A DNA stretch of 64,000 nt. Source: JAPLDB01 sp038230515. GTDB lineage: Bacteria > Bacteroidota > Bacteroidia > AKYH767-A > 2013-40CM-41-45. Shown here piece by piece: positions 9,262 to 17,856 of this stretch (within the stretch, counting starts at the first letter, position 1; each line of letters starts with the position of its first letter). The notes beneath the pieces were generated by a model. That model saw only the letters and a program-made list of their open reading frames with translations. It was not told the origin of the DNA and did no database searches. The DNA is taken from the NCBI GenBank assembly GCA_038230515.1, contig JBBRND010000016.1, positions 1 through 64,000 on the forward strand, read 5' to 3'. Made by a program: the position numbers and the translations under genes.

Positions 9262-11037
9262 CTATTGATCCTGCCCTCTAAGAATAGCAAATCTCCCATT
9301 GGATACAAAAACTTCTGACACGATAGAGTCAGAATAAGAAATCATTTTTCCGCTAAATGTCCCCTTTACGGAATCACCCACATTTCCATATTGAGTAATT
9401 GAAAGGAAAAAATGATTTCCTGTATCAGCATGGGCTGAATAATATTTATTACCGAATGCAATATTTACAACGGTATCGTAGGGATTGACCACTTCCAGGT
9501 TTACAGGATGATTCCCGGTAAAATTAACGCTCAAATAAATATTGCCAACATTTGATGACCCTTCAACAATACCTTGTGTCATTGAGCCAGCCGTATAGAA
9601 AGTTGAGTTACTATTAAAAACTCCTAAAATATTTACTACTTCGTTATTATATCCATCACCATTTAATACAAAACTATTAGGGTAAATAACGTTATTACAA
9701 AGCTGAATGGTTCCCAAATTTATAGAATCGGATGCTGAAGGACTTGTGATAGTTTGTGATGCAAAACCTGCAAAAGAATTGGCATATAATGTAACTGAAG
9801 AGTTTTGAGGAGCTAATAAACTAAATGAACCACTTAATGTATATTCATAATTTACTAATATTCCGTTATCAAGTATAACAACAGAGCCATCTGTTGCTTG
9901 ATTATTGCAACCAGTAAGATTTCCACTAACTCTTGCGGCACATGGTACTATCAAATCAGGCACTATGTAAACTTGCCCTGCTGTTAATGGTGCAACATTT
10001 TCAATCTGACTTGGAAGAGTAATAAAACCTTGTGGAAACACCTGAAAAGTTAGCGCCATGCCCCCAGGAACCCAGCTTGTATAATATCCGTTTGCATCTG
10101 TTACCAAGGTCATTCCTCCATTTACAGCAACAACAACATTTGCAAGAGGTGTTCCTTCGCAATCAACCACTCTTCCTTTTATGGTTGCTGTGCCTCCTCC
10201 CATGTCACAATTCCACCAAGTGAAGTGCGCAACGCTTCCCACATAATTATTCCCAACCTTTGTTGCCTGTCCTTCTTCTTTCCAGAGGGCAGTTGTTTCA
10301 TCTAAGTACCAAAGCGGAATAGTTGCAGGGGCAGAACTAAGCTGGCTTGAGGCAACAGGAAAAGTAATTGTTGCAGTTGTGCCAGCAGCAAGCTGCAATG
10401 CTTCACCGCTGCTGCCCTTCATGGTTACGCCAGTCATGCCATAAGAGTAGAGAGCAACATCTTCGTTTGCAGAATTTTTTCCGGTAAGGTCTCCGCCAGG
10501 AATCGTCAACCCGAAGTTTGAATCGCCCACAGCAAGATGTTTTGTAGTAATGCTCACTATGCCTGAATAAGAAGTTGTACTTCCTGCAAGTACAAAAGAG
10601 TTCGGCTGAAACTGAACGGAGCCGCCCACTCCAAGAGATACCGTGCCTCCGGCAGAAGAAGAAATTATAAGCGCCACAGGTTCTGTGTTCATCACAATGC
10701 GCACGTAGTTCACAATTCCTGACTGAGGAATAAAAGCATGAAGCCGGTTGAGAAATCCTGATTTTGTAAACTGGATAACACAACGGTTTTTGTTTACGGA
10801 ACCTTTCAACAGAAAAATTCCGTTCTGATCGGTAGTGGCATTTAAGCCATAAGCAGTAACGCTTACACCTGAAAGTGAAGCGTTGTTTTCATCCTGCACC
10901 ATTCCTGAAATGGTGGCAGTAGTTTGATCGGCAGAAGTAGTTGCGGCAGGAGAATTATTGCTTTCATCTTTGCGGCAACTGTAGCTCACTGCTGCAATCG
11001 CAGCAATGACAAAAAATAAATAAAGAACTTTTTTCAT
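9262..11037 (-). CDS. Surface lipoprotein with carboxypeptidase-regulatory-like domains
   Basis: This is a 591-residue exported protein. A hydrophobic signal ends in VSYSC-RKDESNN, a lipobox-like cysteine at about 21, so it is probably lipid-anchored. A beta-sandwich repeat of the CarboxypepD_reg type follows (TISGMVQDENNASLSGVSV, about 42-115). A central region includes WYLDETTALWKEEG and a WWNCD motif, and a second regulatory-like domain starts at TIKGRVVDCEGTPLANVVV (about 287). No enzymatic domain or sorting domain is visible. Such proteins are common in Bacteroidota envelopes and their role is usually unknown. It has its own terminator and no close operon partner. Confidence 0.75.
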   Translation of the reverse strand: MKKVLYLFFVIAAIAAVSYSCRKDESNNSPAATTSADQTTATISGMVQDENNASLSGVSVTAYGLNATTDQNGIFLLKGSVNKNRCVIQFTKSGFLNRLHAFIPQSGIVNYVRIVMNTEPVALIISSSAGGTVSLGVGGSVQFQPNSFVLAGSTTSYSGIVSITTKHLAVGDSNFGLTIPGGDLTGKNSANEDVALYSYGMTGVTMKGSSGEALQLAAGTTATITFPVASSQLSSAPATIPLWYLDETTALWKEEGQATKVGNNYVGSVAHFTWWNCDMGGGTATIKGRVVDCEGTPLANVVVAVNGGMTLVTDANGYYTSWVPGGMALTFQVFPQGFITLPSQIENVAPLTAGQVYIVPDLIVPCAARVSGNLTGCNNQATDGSVVILDNGILVNYEYTLSGSFSLLAPQNSSVTLYANSFAGFASQTITSPSASDSINLGTIQLCNNVIYPNSFVLNGDGYNNEVVNILGVFNSNSTFYTAGSMTQGIVEGSSNVGNIYLSVNFTGNHPVNLEVVNPYDTVVNIAFGNKYYSAHADTGNHFFLSITQYGNVGDSVKGTFSGKMISYSDSIVSEVFVSNGRFAILRGQDQ

Positions 11038-11262
11038 AAAAAAATAAATTAGAGTTAGAGATAAAAATTTAAAACCGACTCAAAGGTGTAGATAAAAAAG
11101 ATTAATTCAAAGAAATTTTTTTGGAAGTATTACCCCTCTAATGGGGACTTGAAATAAAAAAGTGTAAGGTCTAAACTTTCCCGCCTCAGGTTAAACAGCT
11201 CATGCTGCACCGTCAACGAAAAACTCTAAACCTTAAACCCAAAACTTCAAAAAGTTTTCTTC

Positions 11263-11943
11263 TTACTCAGTAATTGTAGCCGAAAACATCAAGCTCCAGG
11301 GGCCGCTCTTGCTTTCGTCACTGGAATTTTTCCAGCGGCAGAAACCGTAAATTTTTTTACCCGCATCGGCAATCTTCATAGCCAGTCTAAACTTTGCTTT
11401 GCTGCTGAAAAATGTTTTGGTGCAGGCATCGGGGTCAACTGGTGCAGAAGTGGCAACAATGTAAACCACTTCAACCCCGTCACTATCCACATGAATGCTT
11501 GGGCGCGTGCTGTCGTTATCTACGCGCGTAACAATTTCTATTATCGCCCCTGCCTTTGATGTAGGTTTCACAATCGGAGTAACTGTAATTTTCGGGCGCG
11601 AAGTCTGCGTAGTGTCCTTCACGGTTATGTTCATTAAGGTGCGGTCGCCATTGCTCACCTTTTTATTATTAGCAAGGTTTGCCTGCGTAAAATCGCGGAG
11701 TATTTTTTCATAAATAACCCGTTCATCGCGGTGCTTGTTTACATCCGTACCCGTGCGGTTGTTCTTGTTTTTAATCTTATTGTAGAGCGGAACATAGATT
11801 AGCTGTTCAGCAGTTACCACAGTAAAATCAGGCGGATCAATATTCCACGCCACCACTTTTGGGGTAACAATCGTTACCAGGTTGTCCTGCCAGTCAAAGA
11901 AATCTTTGTCAGATGCAGGAATGTAATCAGGAGTCTTTGCCAT
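11263..11943 (-). CDS. Unassigned cytosolic protein, helical N-half plus Fn3-like C-half (array 2 neighbour)
   Basis: I do not recognise an assigned function. The 226-residue product starts MAKTPDYIPASDKDFFDWQD with no signal peptide. The first about 100 residues look helical (KILRDFTQANLANNKK). From about 120 a beta-rich segment with IEIVTRVDN, GVEVVYIVATSAPVDPDAC, and KIYGFCRWKNSSDESKSGPWS resembles a fibronectin-III-like sandwich. The leader is very AT-rich and contains AAACAATTTAAAA 11 nt before the ATG; the same 13-mer precedes the gene at 41848. A 21-bp repeat array begins about 95 bp upstream. The gene at 41848 has the same plan (helical half, sandwich half, array upstream), so a shared role is inferred. 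Confidence 0.75.
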   Translation of the reverse strand: MAKTPDYIPASDKDFFDWQDNLVTIVTPKVVAWNIDPPDFTVVTAEQLIYVPLYNKIKNKNNRTGTDVNKHRDERVIYEKILRDFTQANLANNKKVSNGDRTLMNITVKDTTQTSRPKITVTPIVKPTSKAGAIIEIVTRVDNDSTRPSIHVDSDGVEVVYIVATSAPVDPDACTKTFFSSKAKFRLAMKIADAGKKIYGFCRWKNSSDESKSGPWSLMFSATITE

Positions 11944-11954
11944 TTTGATTTTGG

Positions 11955-11967
11955 TTTTAAATTGTTT
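11955..11967 (-). promoter_or_regulatory. Shared leader motif of array-adjacent gene (copy 1)
   Basis: On the minus strand this reads AAACAATTTAAAA, ending 11 nt before the ATG at 11943. An identical 13-mer lies 9 nt before the ATG at 41848. Bacteroidota use A-rich leaders rather than Shine-Dalgarno sequences, so this may be a translation enhancer or unpaired leader. An AT-rich 13-mer match could arise by chance, but its position is the same in both genes. Confidence 0.5.
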
Positions 11968-12037
11968 TTACTTAATTAACTTATTATATTGATAAATAAT
12001 TGTTTATGATAGTATAGTAAACTTTATTCCGTTGTCA

Positions 12038-12268
12038 TCCCAACTTCTCGGGACATCTTCCCAACTCTTGCTGACAACGTCCCAACTTCTCAGGACATCT
12101 TCCCAACTCTTGCTGACAACGTCCCAACTTCTCAGGACATCTTTACAACTCTTGCTGACAACGTCCCAACTTCTCAGGATATCTTCCCAACTCTTGCTGA
12201 CAACGTCCCAACTTCTCAGGATATCATCTCAACTTGTAAGGATACCCTTTCGGGTTATGCTGATAACC
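12038..12268. repeat. 21-bp tandem array 2 (11 units, alternating A/B)
   Basis: Eleven units start every 21 bp from 12038 with no length change. Units alternate between type A (TCCCAACTTCTCAGGA plus a short end) and type B (TCCCAACTCTTGCTGA plus ACAACG), giving a 42-bp higher-order period. The last two units decay. The plus strand is C-rich and G-poor, so the G-rich strand points towards the gene at 11263-11943. A plus-strand frame remains open across the array but has repetitive composition and no link to a gene. Confidence 0.92.
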
Positions 12269-12309
12269 CGGAAGAAATTTTGGAAGCAATCCTGGCTTGA
12301 GTTTTCATT

Positions 12310-12462
12310 TTGAAAGAACGTGCGATTCATCTTTGCACTCATCAGAATATCTTGCTGAATCGTGATGTAAAAGTACAGTCACGTGCTGCCCTTGTCAATA
12401 CGGCAATGGGATTAAGCCGAAAGGATTACATGGAAAAAGAAATTCTTCAGCGGCACTCGTAA
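12310..12462 (+). other. Short coding-like fragment downstream of array 2
   Basis: This 50-codon open stretch starts with TTG (LKERAIHLC) and ends LSRKDYMEKEILQRHS. It has no ATG, and a stop lies just upstream, so it may be the C-terminal remnant of a lost gene. The composition looks coding (RAALVNTAMGLSRKDY), but I do not recognise the family. It lies between array 2 and the convergent LuxR-type gene. Confidence 0.3.
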
Positions 12463-12496
12463 ACAATGCGTGTGAAAAAGAAAATGCCGGAGCATT

Positions 12497-12757
12497 TCAA
12501 AACGCCTTGTAATCTTTGCCGTCAACCTTTCCGTCAACATCAAAGCCATTGCGAAGTGCGTAAATTATTGCCTCGCTGGCAGAGTGAACATTCAGTTTTT
12601 TAAATAGCCGGTCCTCTTCAGTTTTCACCGTTCCGAATGCAATACCAAGCGCATCGGCAATCATCTTTTTTGAATTCGCAAGAATGAGCAGCGAGAGTAT
12701 CTGCATCTCGCGCGTGGTGAGCGTTACAGCTCCCACGCTGTAATACGTTGTAGCCAT
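12497..12757 (-). CDS. Minimal LuxR-type (GerE) DNA-binding protein
   Basis: This 86-residue protein is almost entirely one LuxR C-terminal helix-turn-helix. It has LTTREMQILSLLILANSKKMIADAL (about 12-36), the recognition helix region GTVKTEEDRLFKKLNVHSASEAI, and the usual final helix. No receiver, PAS or sensor domain is attached, so its activity may be set by expression level or a partner. No adjacent partner is obvious; the nearest receiver protein lies at 19072. It could be a truncated response regulator, but the ATG and upstream sequence show no receiver remnant. Confidence 0.8.
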   Translation of the reverse strand: MATTYYSVGAVTLTTREMQILSLLILANSKKMIADALGIAFGTVKTEEDRLFKKLNVHSASEAIIYALRNGFDVDGKVDGKDYKAF

Positions 12758-12950
12758 TTTTGAAATGAGTTTAATGAGAAGTATTTTTACTACAACGAAA
12801 ACGGGAGAGAAATATTTGGAGCTGGGGAAGAAAAAGAAGTAACTTTTTTCATCACCTGTTAGAGATGTATATATTTCAGAAAGATTTCCTTAAGTTTATT
12901 ACTTACTAGAGCCGTTTTAATATTATTTTTGGAAAATAAGTTTTTAATAT

Positions 12951-14537
12951 ATGAAAAAATATTTCTTAATTCTATTTGTTTTTGCAAATTTGATTTTCCA
13001 TAAAGTAACAAAAGCGCAGAGTAGATTTAAAAACATATACTTTGATTCTTTAACGTTTCATCAATCACATCAGGTACTGGAAACATCAGACGGAAAGTTT
13101 CTTGTATTGGGTACGCGCGAACCGTCAGATTCGATAAACGTTGGATTCACGCTTATTAAATTAGAGAATAACGGAGATTTAATTTGGGCAAAGGACTATT
13201 ACCAGACAGGTTCAAAATGCGAAGCAAGTTGCATTTTAGAAACGCAAGCCGGAGAGTACCTGATTCATTATGCCTCGTACTCATTAGGATCACAATTCTT
13301 TTCTCTTCTTGATACTTCCGGGAATATTATTTCTACAAAGAAAATTAATAATGGAGGATTAGTGGTTTATCGAGGTAATAAAATAAAATTTGATGGTAGC
13401 AATTATGTTTCGTGCGCAATTTCAACAACAAGTTCCGATCCGGGCGCGGTAAAATTTGATTCCAATTTAAATGCTGTTTGGAGCAATAAATACTCATTAA
13501 GCGGGAGTCAATCCCAAAATGTTCTTTATTGTGATTTTGATTCCAGGGGTAACCTTTTTGTCTTAACAATTTTTGACCTAAGTACTTTACCTTGTCAGCA
13601 ATTTGGATATGTGGTAATGAAAATTGATCCAAGCGGAATGTTAAAATGGGCAGAGGAGCTTTGCTACGCAAATAATGGAGAACATTCGATAAATAATTTG
13701 GTTTGCGACCGAACCAATAATGATCATGTTCATCTGAACGGAGCAAAATCAGGAACTAATATGCAATCGAATGAACATGTTGAATTGGATTCAAATGGAG
13801 CTGTTCTCTCCGCCCAAAATTATTCTGTACCGGGAATTTTTTATTTCAATGAGAATTCCTTTCTTCCTTCTTTACAAACATTCGCTTTGGAAGCACAAGA
13901 TACAAATGGATTTTATGCTAATTCATTTTTTAAATTAAACTCTGTCGGTCAGATTACCACTCAGAAAACCTATGTGGACACTTTACTTAGGGATTACGGT
14001 CCGAATGCAATCGAAACTTCAGATGCGGGAGTTGCAATGACTGATCTGGTTTTTTTAAATGGTGTGCGGCAAATCGAAGTTATTAAAGTAGATTCTTCAT
14101 TGAGTTTGGGTTGCCCTCAAACTACATTGACCTATTTCGATAGTTCTATAGCGGTGAATGTTCAACCCGTTTCTCTCACACCATCATCAATTGGAATAAC
14201 CACAAGTTCCTATTCAAACTTCTTAACTATTGTTCCAATTCAGTTAAATAAAATTGGTCCATGCTCAACAATTGGAATTGATGAATATGATTTATTGAAA
14301 CAAAGTTTTCTCCTTTCCCCCAATCCCGCCACCACGAACCTCACACTTCAACTCACCAATTCATCCGCGCACAGCGGCAACTATTTCATCACCGATTTGT
14401 GCGGTAAACAATTAAAGTCGGGAGTGCTTCATTCTAACTCTGCGGAGGTAGATGTAAACTCGCTGGCAGCAGGTTTGTACTTTGTAGAAATTCAAACAGG
14501 GGAGGGGAGAGTAACCGGCAAGTTTGTGAAGGAGTAA
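12951..14537 (+). CDS. T9SS-sorted beta-propeller-like protein, paralogue 1
   Basis: This 528-residue secreted protein begins with a signal peptide (MKKYFLILFVFANLIF, cleavage near TKAQS). Its repeated strands (ETSDGKFLVLGTREP, LIKLENNGDLIWAKDYY) recall a propeller or delta-60-like repeat. A type A sorting domain spans about the last 75 residues (LLSPNPATTNLTLQL to VTGKFVKE). The C-terminal signal directs it through the outer membrane by the type IX system. It is a full-length paralogue of the gene at 16206, and its last 230 bp are nearly identical to those of the next two genes. A TATTTTTG -7-like element lies at 12924-12931. Confidence 0.88.
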   Translation: MKKYFLILFVFANLIFHKVTKAQSRFKNIYFDSLTFHQSHQVLETSDGKFLVLGTREPSDSINVGFTLIKLENNGDLIWAKDYYQTGSKCEASCILETQAGEYLIHYASYSLGSQFFSLLDTSGNIISTKKINNGGLVVYRGNKIKFDGSNYVSCAISTTSSDPGAVKFDSNLNAVWSNKYSLSGSQSQNVLYCDFDSRGNLFVLTIFDLSTLPCQQFGYVVMKIDPSGMLKWAEELCYANNGEHSINNLVCDRTNNDHVHLNGAKSGTNMQSNEHVELDSNGAVLSAQNYSVPGIFYFNENSFLPSLQTFALEAQDTNGFYANSFFKLNSVGQITTQKTYVDTLLRDYGPNAIETSDAGVAMTDLVFLNGVRQIEVIKVDSSLSLGCPQTTLTYFDSSIAVNVQPVSLTPSSIGITTSSYSNFLTIVPIQLNKIGPCSTIGIDEYDLLKQSFLLSPNPATTNLTLQLTNSSAHSGNYFITDLCGKQLKSGVLHSNSAEVDVNSLAAGLYFVEIQTGEGRVTGKFVKE

Positions 14538-14558
14538 GAAGCCGCGGCTTTTTTTTTG
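14538..14558 (+). terminator. Terminator after T9SS paralogue 1
   Basis: The palindrome AAGCCGCGGCTT (14539-14550) runs directly into nine T residues. The same element, slightly longer, follows paralogue 2. A TAGCTTTG promoter-like -7 element lies only a few bases later (14562-14569), so each paralogue seems to be an individual terminator-promoter-gene cassette. Confidence 0.75.
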
Positions 14559-14588
14559 TTGTAGCTTTGGGGAGTTAAATTTTATATC

Positions 14589-16154
14589 ATGAAAAAAAGT
14601 ATTTTTATTTTTTGCTTTTTGACTACTCAATTTTCGAATTCGTACTCTCAAAGCTTATTCAGCAACAAGTATTATTTAAGTGGATCCTTAAGTGAGAATA
14701 AATTTGTTGTTACTGCAGATAGTAATTACACCATTCTTTGTCAGGAATCGGATTCTTCCTCGAACAAGGATAACTGTGCAATGCTTAAACTAAGACCAGA
14801 CGGTAGTATTCTGTGGAGTAAAAATATTTATCATCAGTTTCAAAATTTTTTTAATTCTTTATTCCTTGATCTTGGAAATCAGGGATACCTTGTAACAGCG
14901 AGTATCATTCCACAGGACACTGCATTTTTTGTTTTTCTTGATACAACGGGAACTCTAATCTCTATAAAATCAATTCAGGGTTTGTGGATTTTAGAGTCCG
15001 TTAAAGATGTTTACGATTCATCCATTTATTTGTACGGACGGCATCATAATTACGGATATGTACTTATGAAATGCAACTTACTTGGAAATATTATCTGGAC
15101 AAAAATTATTGCCCGACCAAATGGATCAGACACAGATTCAAAATTCATGAAGGCAGAAACAGATGGGGGAGTGTTGCTGGAGTTGCCGAATACTGTTTCC
15201 GGATTTCCACAACTTTTTAGGAATCCGGGTTTACTGAAGTTTGATTCATCGGGCACTCTTTTATGGGAACGGGAAGTTGCAATTAATGATACTTCAATTG
15301 ATACATTTAATCCTTATAGATTAATAGATGCAGGTAATAATCAATACCTCTTAACTGCGGGTTACCATTTTAATTCCAAAGATTATCCCGTTGCTGTTTT
15401 GCTTGATTCAATTGGTCGTCCCATAATTGGAAAAACATTTTTGTTTCCATCAAGTTGCTTATTTTACAGTTGCGCGAAAAAAAATAATGATTTCGAATTT
15501 CTTTGCGACATAGAAAGTGCAAATCATAATTACTTCAGAGGAGTTTTAACAACTGACTCACTTCTCAATTTTGCCGGACTTATGTTTTATGGCGACACAA
15601 CTCTCTACAACTTTGGCAGCGATTTTATTTTGAATAAAAAAAATCAATTAAATATTATTGGAGATTTTATTGACTCAACGAAATATGGTTTTTCGTTAAT
15701 GAATCTCGACACTAACAACCTGTCATGTGAACTGAACAACTCCTACAATGTTTCTGATTCTGTAATTCAGGTAGTAGATACATCAATCACTATTAATTTA
15801 TCAGTAGATACCATGTTCAGCATTACTGCCACAACTCTAATCAATGCTGCTTCATTACCCCTTCTAATATTTGATAATTGTCAAAACGCGGTCGGTGTCA
15901 ACTATGGATTTGTTTCTGATTACATTCTCCTTTCCCCCAATCCCGCCACCACGCACCTCACCCTTCAACTCACCAATTCATCCGCGCACAGCGGCAACTA
16001 TTTCATCACCGATTTGTGCGGTAAACAATTAAAGTCGGGAGTGCTTCATTCTAACTCTGCGGAGGTAGATGTAAGCTCGCTGGCAGCAGGTTTGTACTTT
16101 GTAGAAATTCAAACAGGGGAGGGGAGAGTAACCGGCAAGTTTGTGAAGGAGTAA
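14589..16154 (+). CDS. T9SS-sorted secreted protein, paralogue 2 (divergent body)
   Basis: This 521-residue secreted protein begins MKKSIFIFCFLTTQFSNSYSQS (signal peptide). Its body shows the same style of repeats (SGTLLWEREVAIND, CNLLGNIIWTKIIA) but only distant similarity to its two neighbours. The sorting domain (SPNPATTHLTLQL to VTGKFVKE) is nearly identical to theirs at DNA level. A TAGCTTTG element lies at 14562-14569, before the start. The role of the body is unknown, and adhesin-like or binding functions are typical. The mosaic suggests exchange of the C-terminal cassette. Confidence 0.87.
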   Translation: MKKSIFIFCFLTTQFSNSYSQSLFSNKYYLSGSLSENKFVVTADSNYTILCQESDSSSNKDNCAMLKLRPDGSILWSKNIYHQFQNFFNSLFLDLGNQGYLVTASIIPQDTAFFVFLDTTGTLISIKSIQGLWILESVKDVYDSSIYLYGRHHNYGYVLMKCNLLGNIIWTKIIARPNGSDTDSKFMKAETDGGVLLELPNTVSGFPQLFRNPGLLKFDSSGTLLWEREVAINDTSIDTFNPYRLIDAGNNQYLLTAGYHFNSKDYPVAVLLDSIGRPIIGKTFLFPSSCLFYSCAKKNNDFEFLCDIESANHNYFRGVLTTDSLLNFAGLMFYGDTTLYNFGSDFILNKKNQLNIIGDFIDSTKYGFSLMNLDTNNLSCELNNSYNVSDSVIQVVDTSITINLSVDTMFSITATTLINAASLPLLIFDNCQNAVGVNYGFVSDYILLSPNPATTHLTLQLTNSSAHSGNYFITDLCGKQLKSGVLHSNSAEVDVSSLAAGLYFVEIQTGEGRVTGKFVKE

Positions 16155-16174
16155 GAAGCCGCGGCTTCTTTTTT
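16153..16174 (+). terminator. Terminator after T9SS paralogue 2
   Basis: AAGAAGCCGCGGCTTCTT (16153-16170) is an 18-bp perfect palindrome followed by more T residues. It overlaps the stop codon of paralogue 2 by two bases. It is followed at 16179-16186 by TAGCTTTG, the same promoter-like element as before paralogue 2. Confidence 0.75.
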
Positions 16175-16205
16175 GTTGTAGCTTTGAGGAGTAAAATATT
16201 TTGTG

Positions 16206-17795
16206 ATGAAAAAGTGCTTCTTAATTCTTTTTGTTTTTGCGAATTTATTTTTCCACAACTTAACAAATGCTCAGAGTGGATTTAAGAATGTTTACTTTGA
16301 TTCGTTGGTGAATCACAAAGCGTATGAGGTACTTGAAACCTCGGACGGAAAGTATCTTGTTTTTGGATCACGCGATCCTTCAGATTCAATTAACGTAGGA
16401 TTTACTCTCGTTAAATTAGAGAGTAATGGAGATTTGATTTGGGCAAAAGATTTCTATCAATTAAATTCGAAGTGCGAAGCAAGTTGTGTTTTAGAAACGC
16501 AAGCAGGAGAGTACTTGATTCATTATTCCTCTACCTTAATGGGATCGCAATTTTTTTCTCTGCTTGATACTTCAGGTAATATTATCTCAACAAAGGAAAT
16601 AAATAATGGAGGATTGCATGTTTATTGGGGTGATAGAATAAGATTTGACGGTAGTAATTACATCTCATGTGCGATTTCAGCCACAAGTCAAATACCCGGT
16701 GCGATAAAGTTTGATTCCAATCTGAATGTTCTTTGGAGCAACAACTATTCAATCAGTGCGCCTCAATTCAATAATGCATATTACTGCGATTTTGATTCGA
16801 GAGGCAACCTTATTGTATTGGCAACTTTTGATGCTAGTGCTTTACCTTGTCAACAATCGGGATATGTGCTGTTGAAAATTTATCCAAATGGAACTCTTAA
16901 ATGGGCGAAGGAACTTTGCTACAATGCTAATGCTGGTCATTGGATAAATAATTTGGTTTGTGATCGAACAAATAATGATCACATTCATCTGAATGGAGAA
17001 AAATCAGGAACTAATGTGCAGTCGAATGAGCATGTTGAATTAGATTCAAATGGTGCTGTTCTTTCTGCCCGAAATTATTCAATATCGGGAATTGTATATT
17101 TCAATGTGAATTCCTTTCTTCCTTCTTTACAAACATTCGCTTTAGAAGCGCAAGATGCAAATGGATTTTATGCTAATTCATTTTTTAAATTAAACTCTGC
17201 CGGTCAAATTACCATTCAGAAAACCTATGAGGACACTTTACTTAGGTATTACTATCCGAATGCTATTGAAAGTTCGGATTCAGGAATAATTATGTCCGGT
17301 TATAACTTTGTAAATGGAGGTGAACAAATGGAGGTAGTCAAAGTTGATTCTACTTTAGGCTTGAACTGCCCTCAAACTACCTTAACCTACTTCGACAGTT
17401 CAATATCCATAAACACGCAATCGGTCTCTCTCTCAACCTCATCAATTGGAATAACCACCACTTCACATTCAAACTTCTTAACTGTTGTTCCAATTCATTT
17501 AAATAAAATTGGTACATGCTCAACAATTGGAATTGATGAATACGATTTATTGAAACAAAGTTTTCTTCTTTCCCCCAATCCCGCCACCACGCACCTCACC
17601 CTTCAACTCACCAATTCATCCACACACAGCGGCAACTATTTCATCACCGATTTGTGCGGTAAACAATTAAAGTCGGGAGTGCTTCAAGCTAACTCTGCGG
17701 AGGTAGATGTAAACTCGCTGGCAGCAGGTTTGTACTTTGTAGAAATACAAACAGGGGAGGGGAGAGTAACCGGCAAGTTTGTGAAAGGAGAATAA
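16206..17795 (+). CDS. T9SS-sorted beta-propeller-like protein, paralogue 3
   Basis: This 529-residue secreted protein aligns along its full length with paralogue 1 (MKKCFLILFVFANLFF against MKKYFLILFVFANLIF; shared LETSDGK, DLIWAKD, VCDRTNNDH, HLNG). The ATG at 16206 is preferred over GTG 16203 because it matches the paralogue start. The sorting domain is again almost identical, whereas the bodies differ more, so the ends have been homogenised. No palindromic terminator follows. It was probably produced by tandem duplication, and its function beyond secretion is unknown. Confidence 0.87.
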   Translation: MKKCFLILFVFANLFFHNLTNAQSGFKNVYFDSLVNHKAYEVLETSDGKYLVFGSRDPSDSINVGFTLVKLESNGDLIWAKDFYQLNSKCEASCVLETQAGEYLIHYSSTLMGSQFFSLLDTSGNIISTKEINNGGLHVYWGDRIRFDGSNYISCAISATSQIPGAIKFDSNLNVLWSNNYSISAPQFNNAYYCDFDSRGNLIVLATFDASALPCQQSGYVLLKIYPNGTLKWAKELCYNANAGHWINNLVCDRTNNDHIHLNGEKSGTNVQSNEHVELDSNGAVLSARNYSISGIVYFNVNSFLPSLQTFALEAQDANGFYANSFFKLNSAGQITIQKTYEDTLLRYYYPNAIESSDSGIIMSGYNFVNGGEQMEVVKVDSTLGLNCPQTTLTYFDSSISINTQSVSLSTSSIGITTTSHSNFLTVVPIHLNKIGTCSTIGIDEYDLLKQSFLLSPNPATTHLTLQLTNSSTHSGNYFITDLCGKQLKSGVLQANSAEVDVNSLAAGLYFVEIQTGEGRVTGKFVKGE

Positions 17796-17856
17796 AAAAT
17801 GTTGGAGGTTTAAAATTTGTGAGGAGAATTTTCTACTTCAACTCCCTCACTTACTT

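Noticed and set aside
12032..12313. 93-residue plus-strand frame across array 2
   Set aside because: The frame is made of the repeat (SSQLLxT) and runs to a chance stop; no coding features beyond the array.
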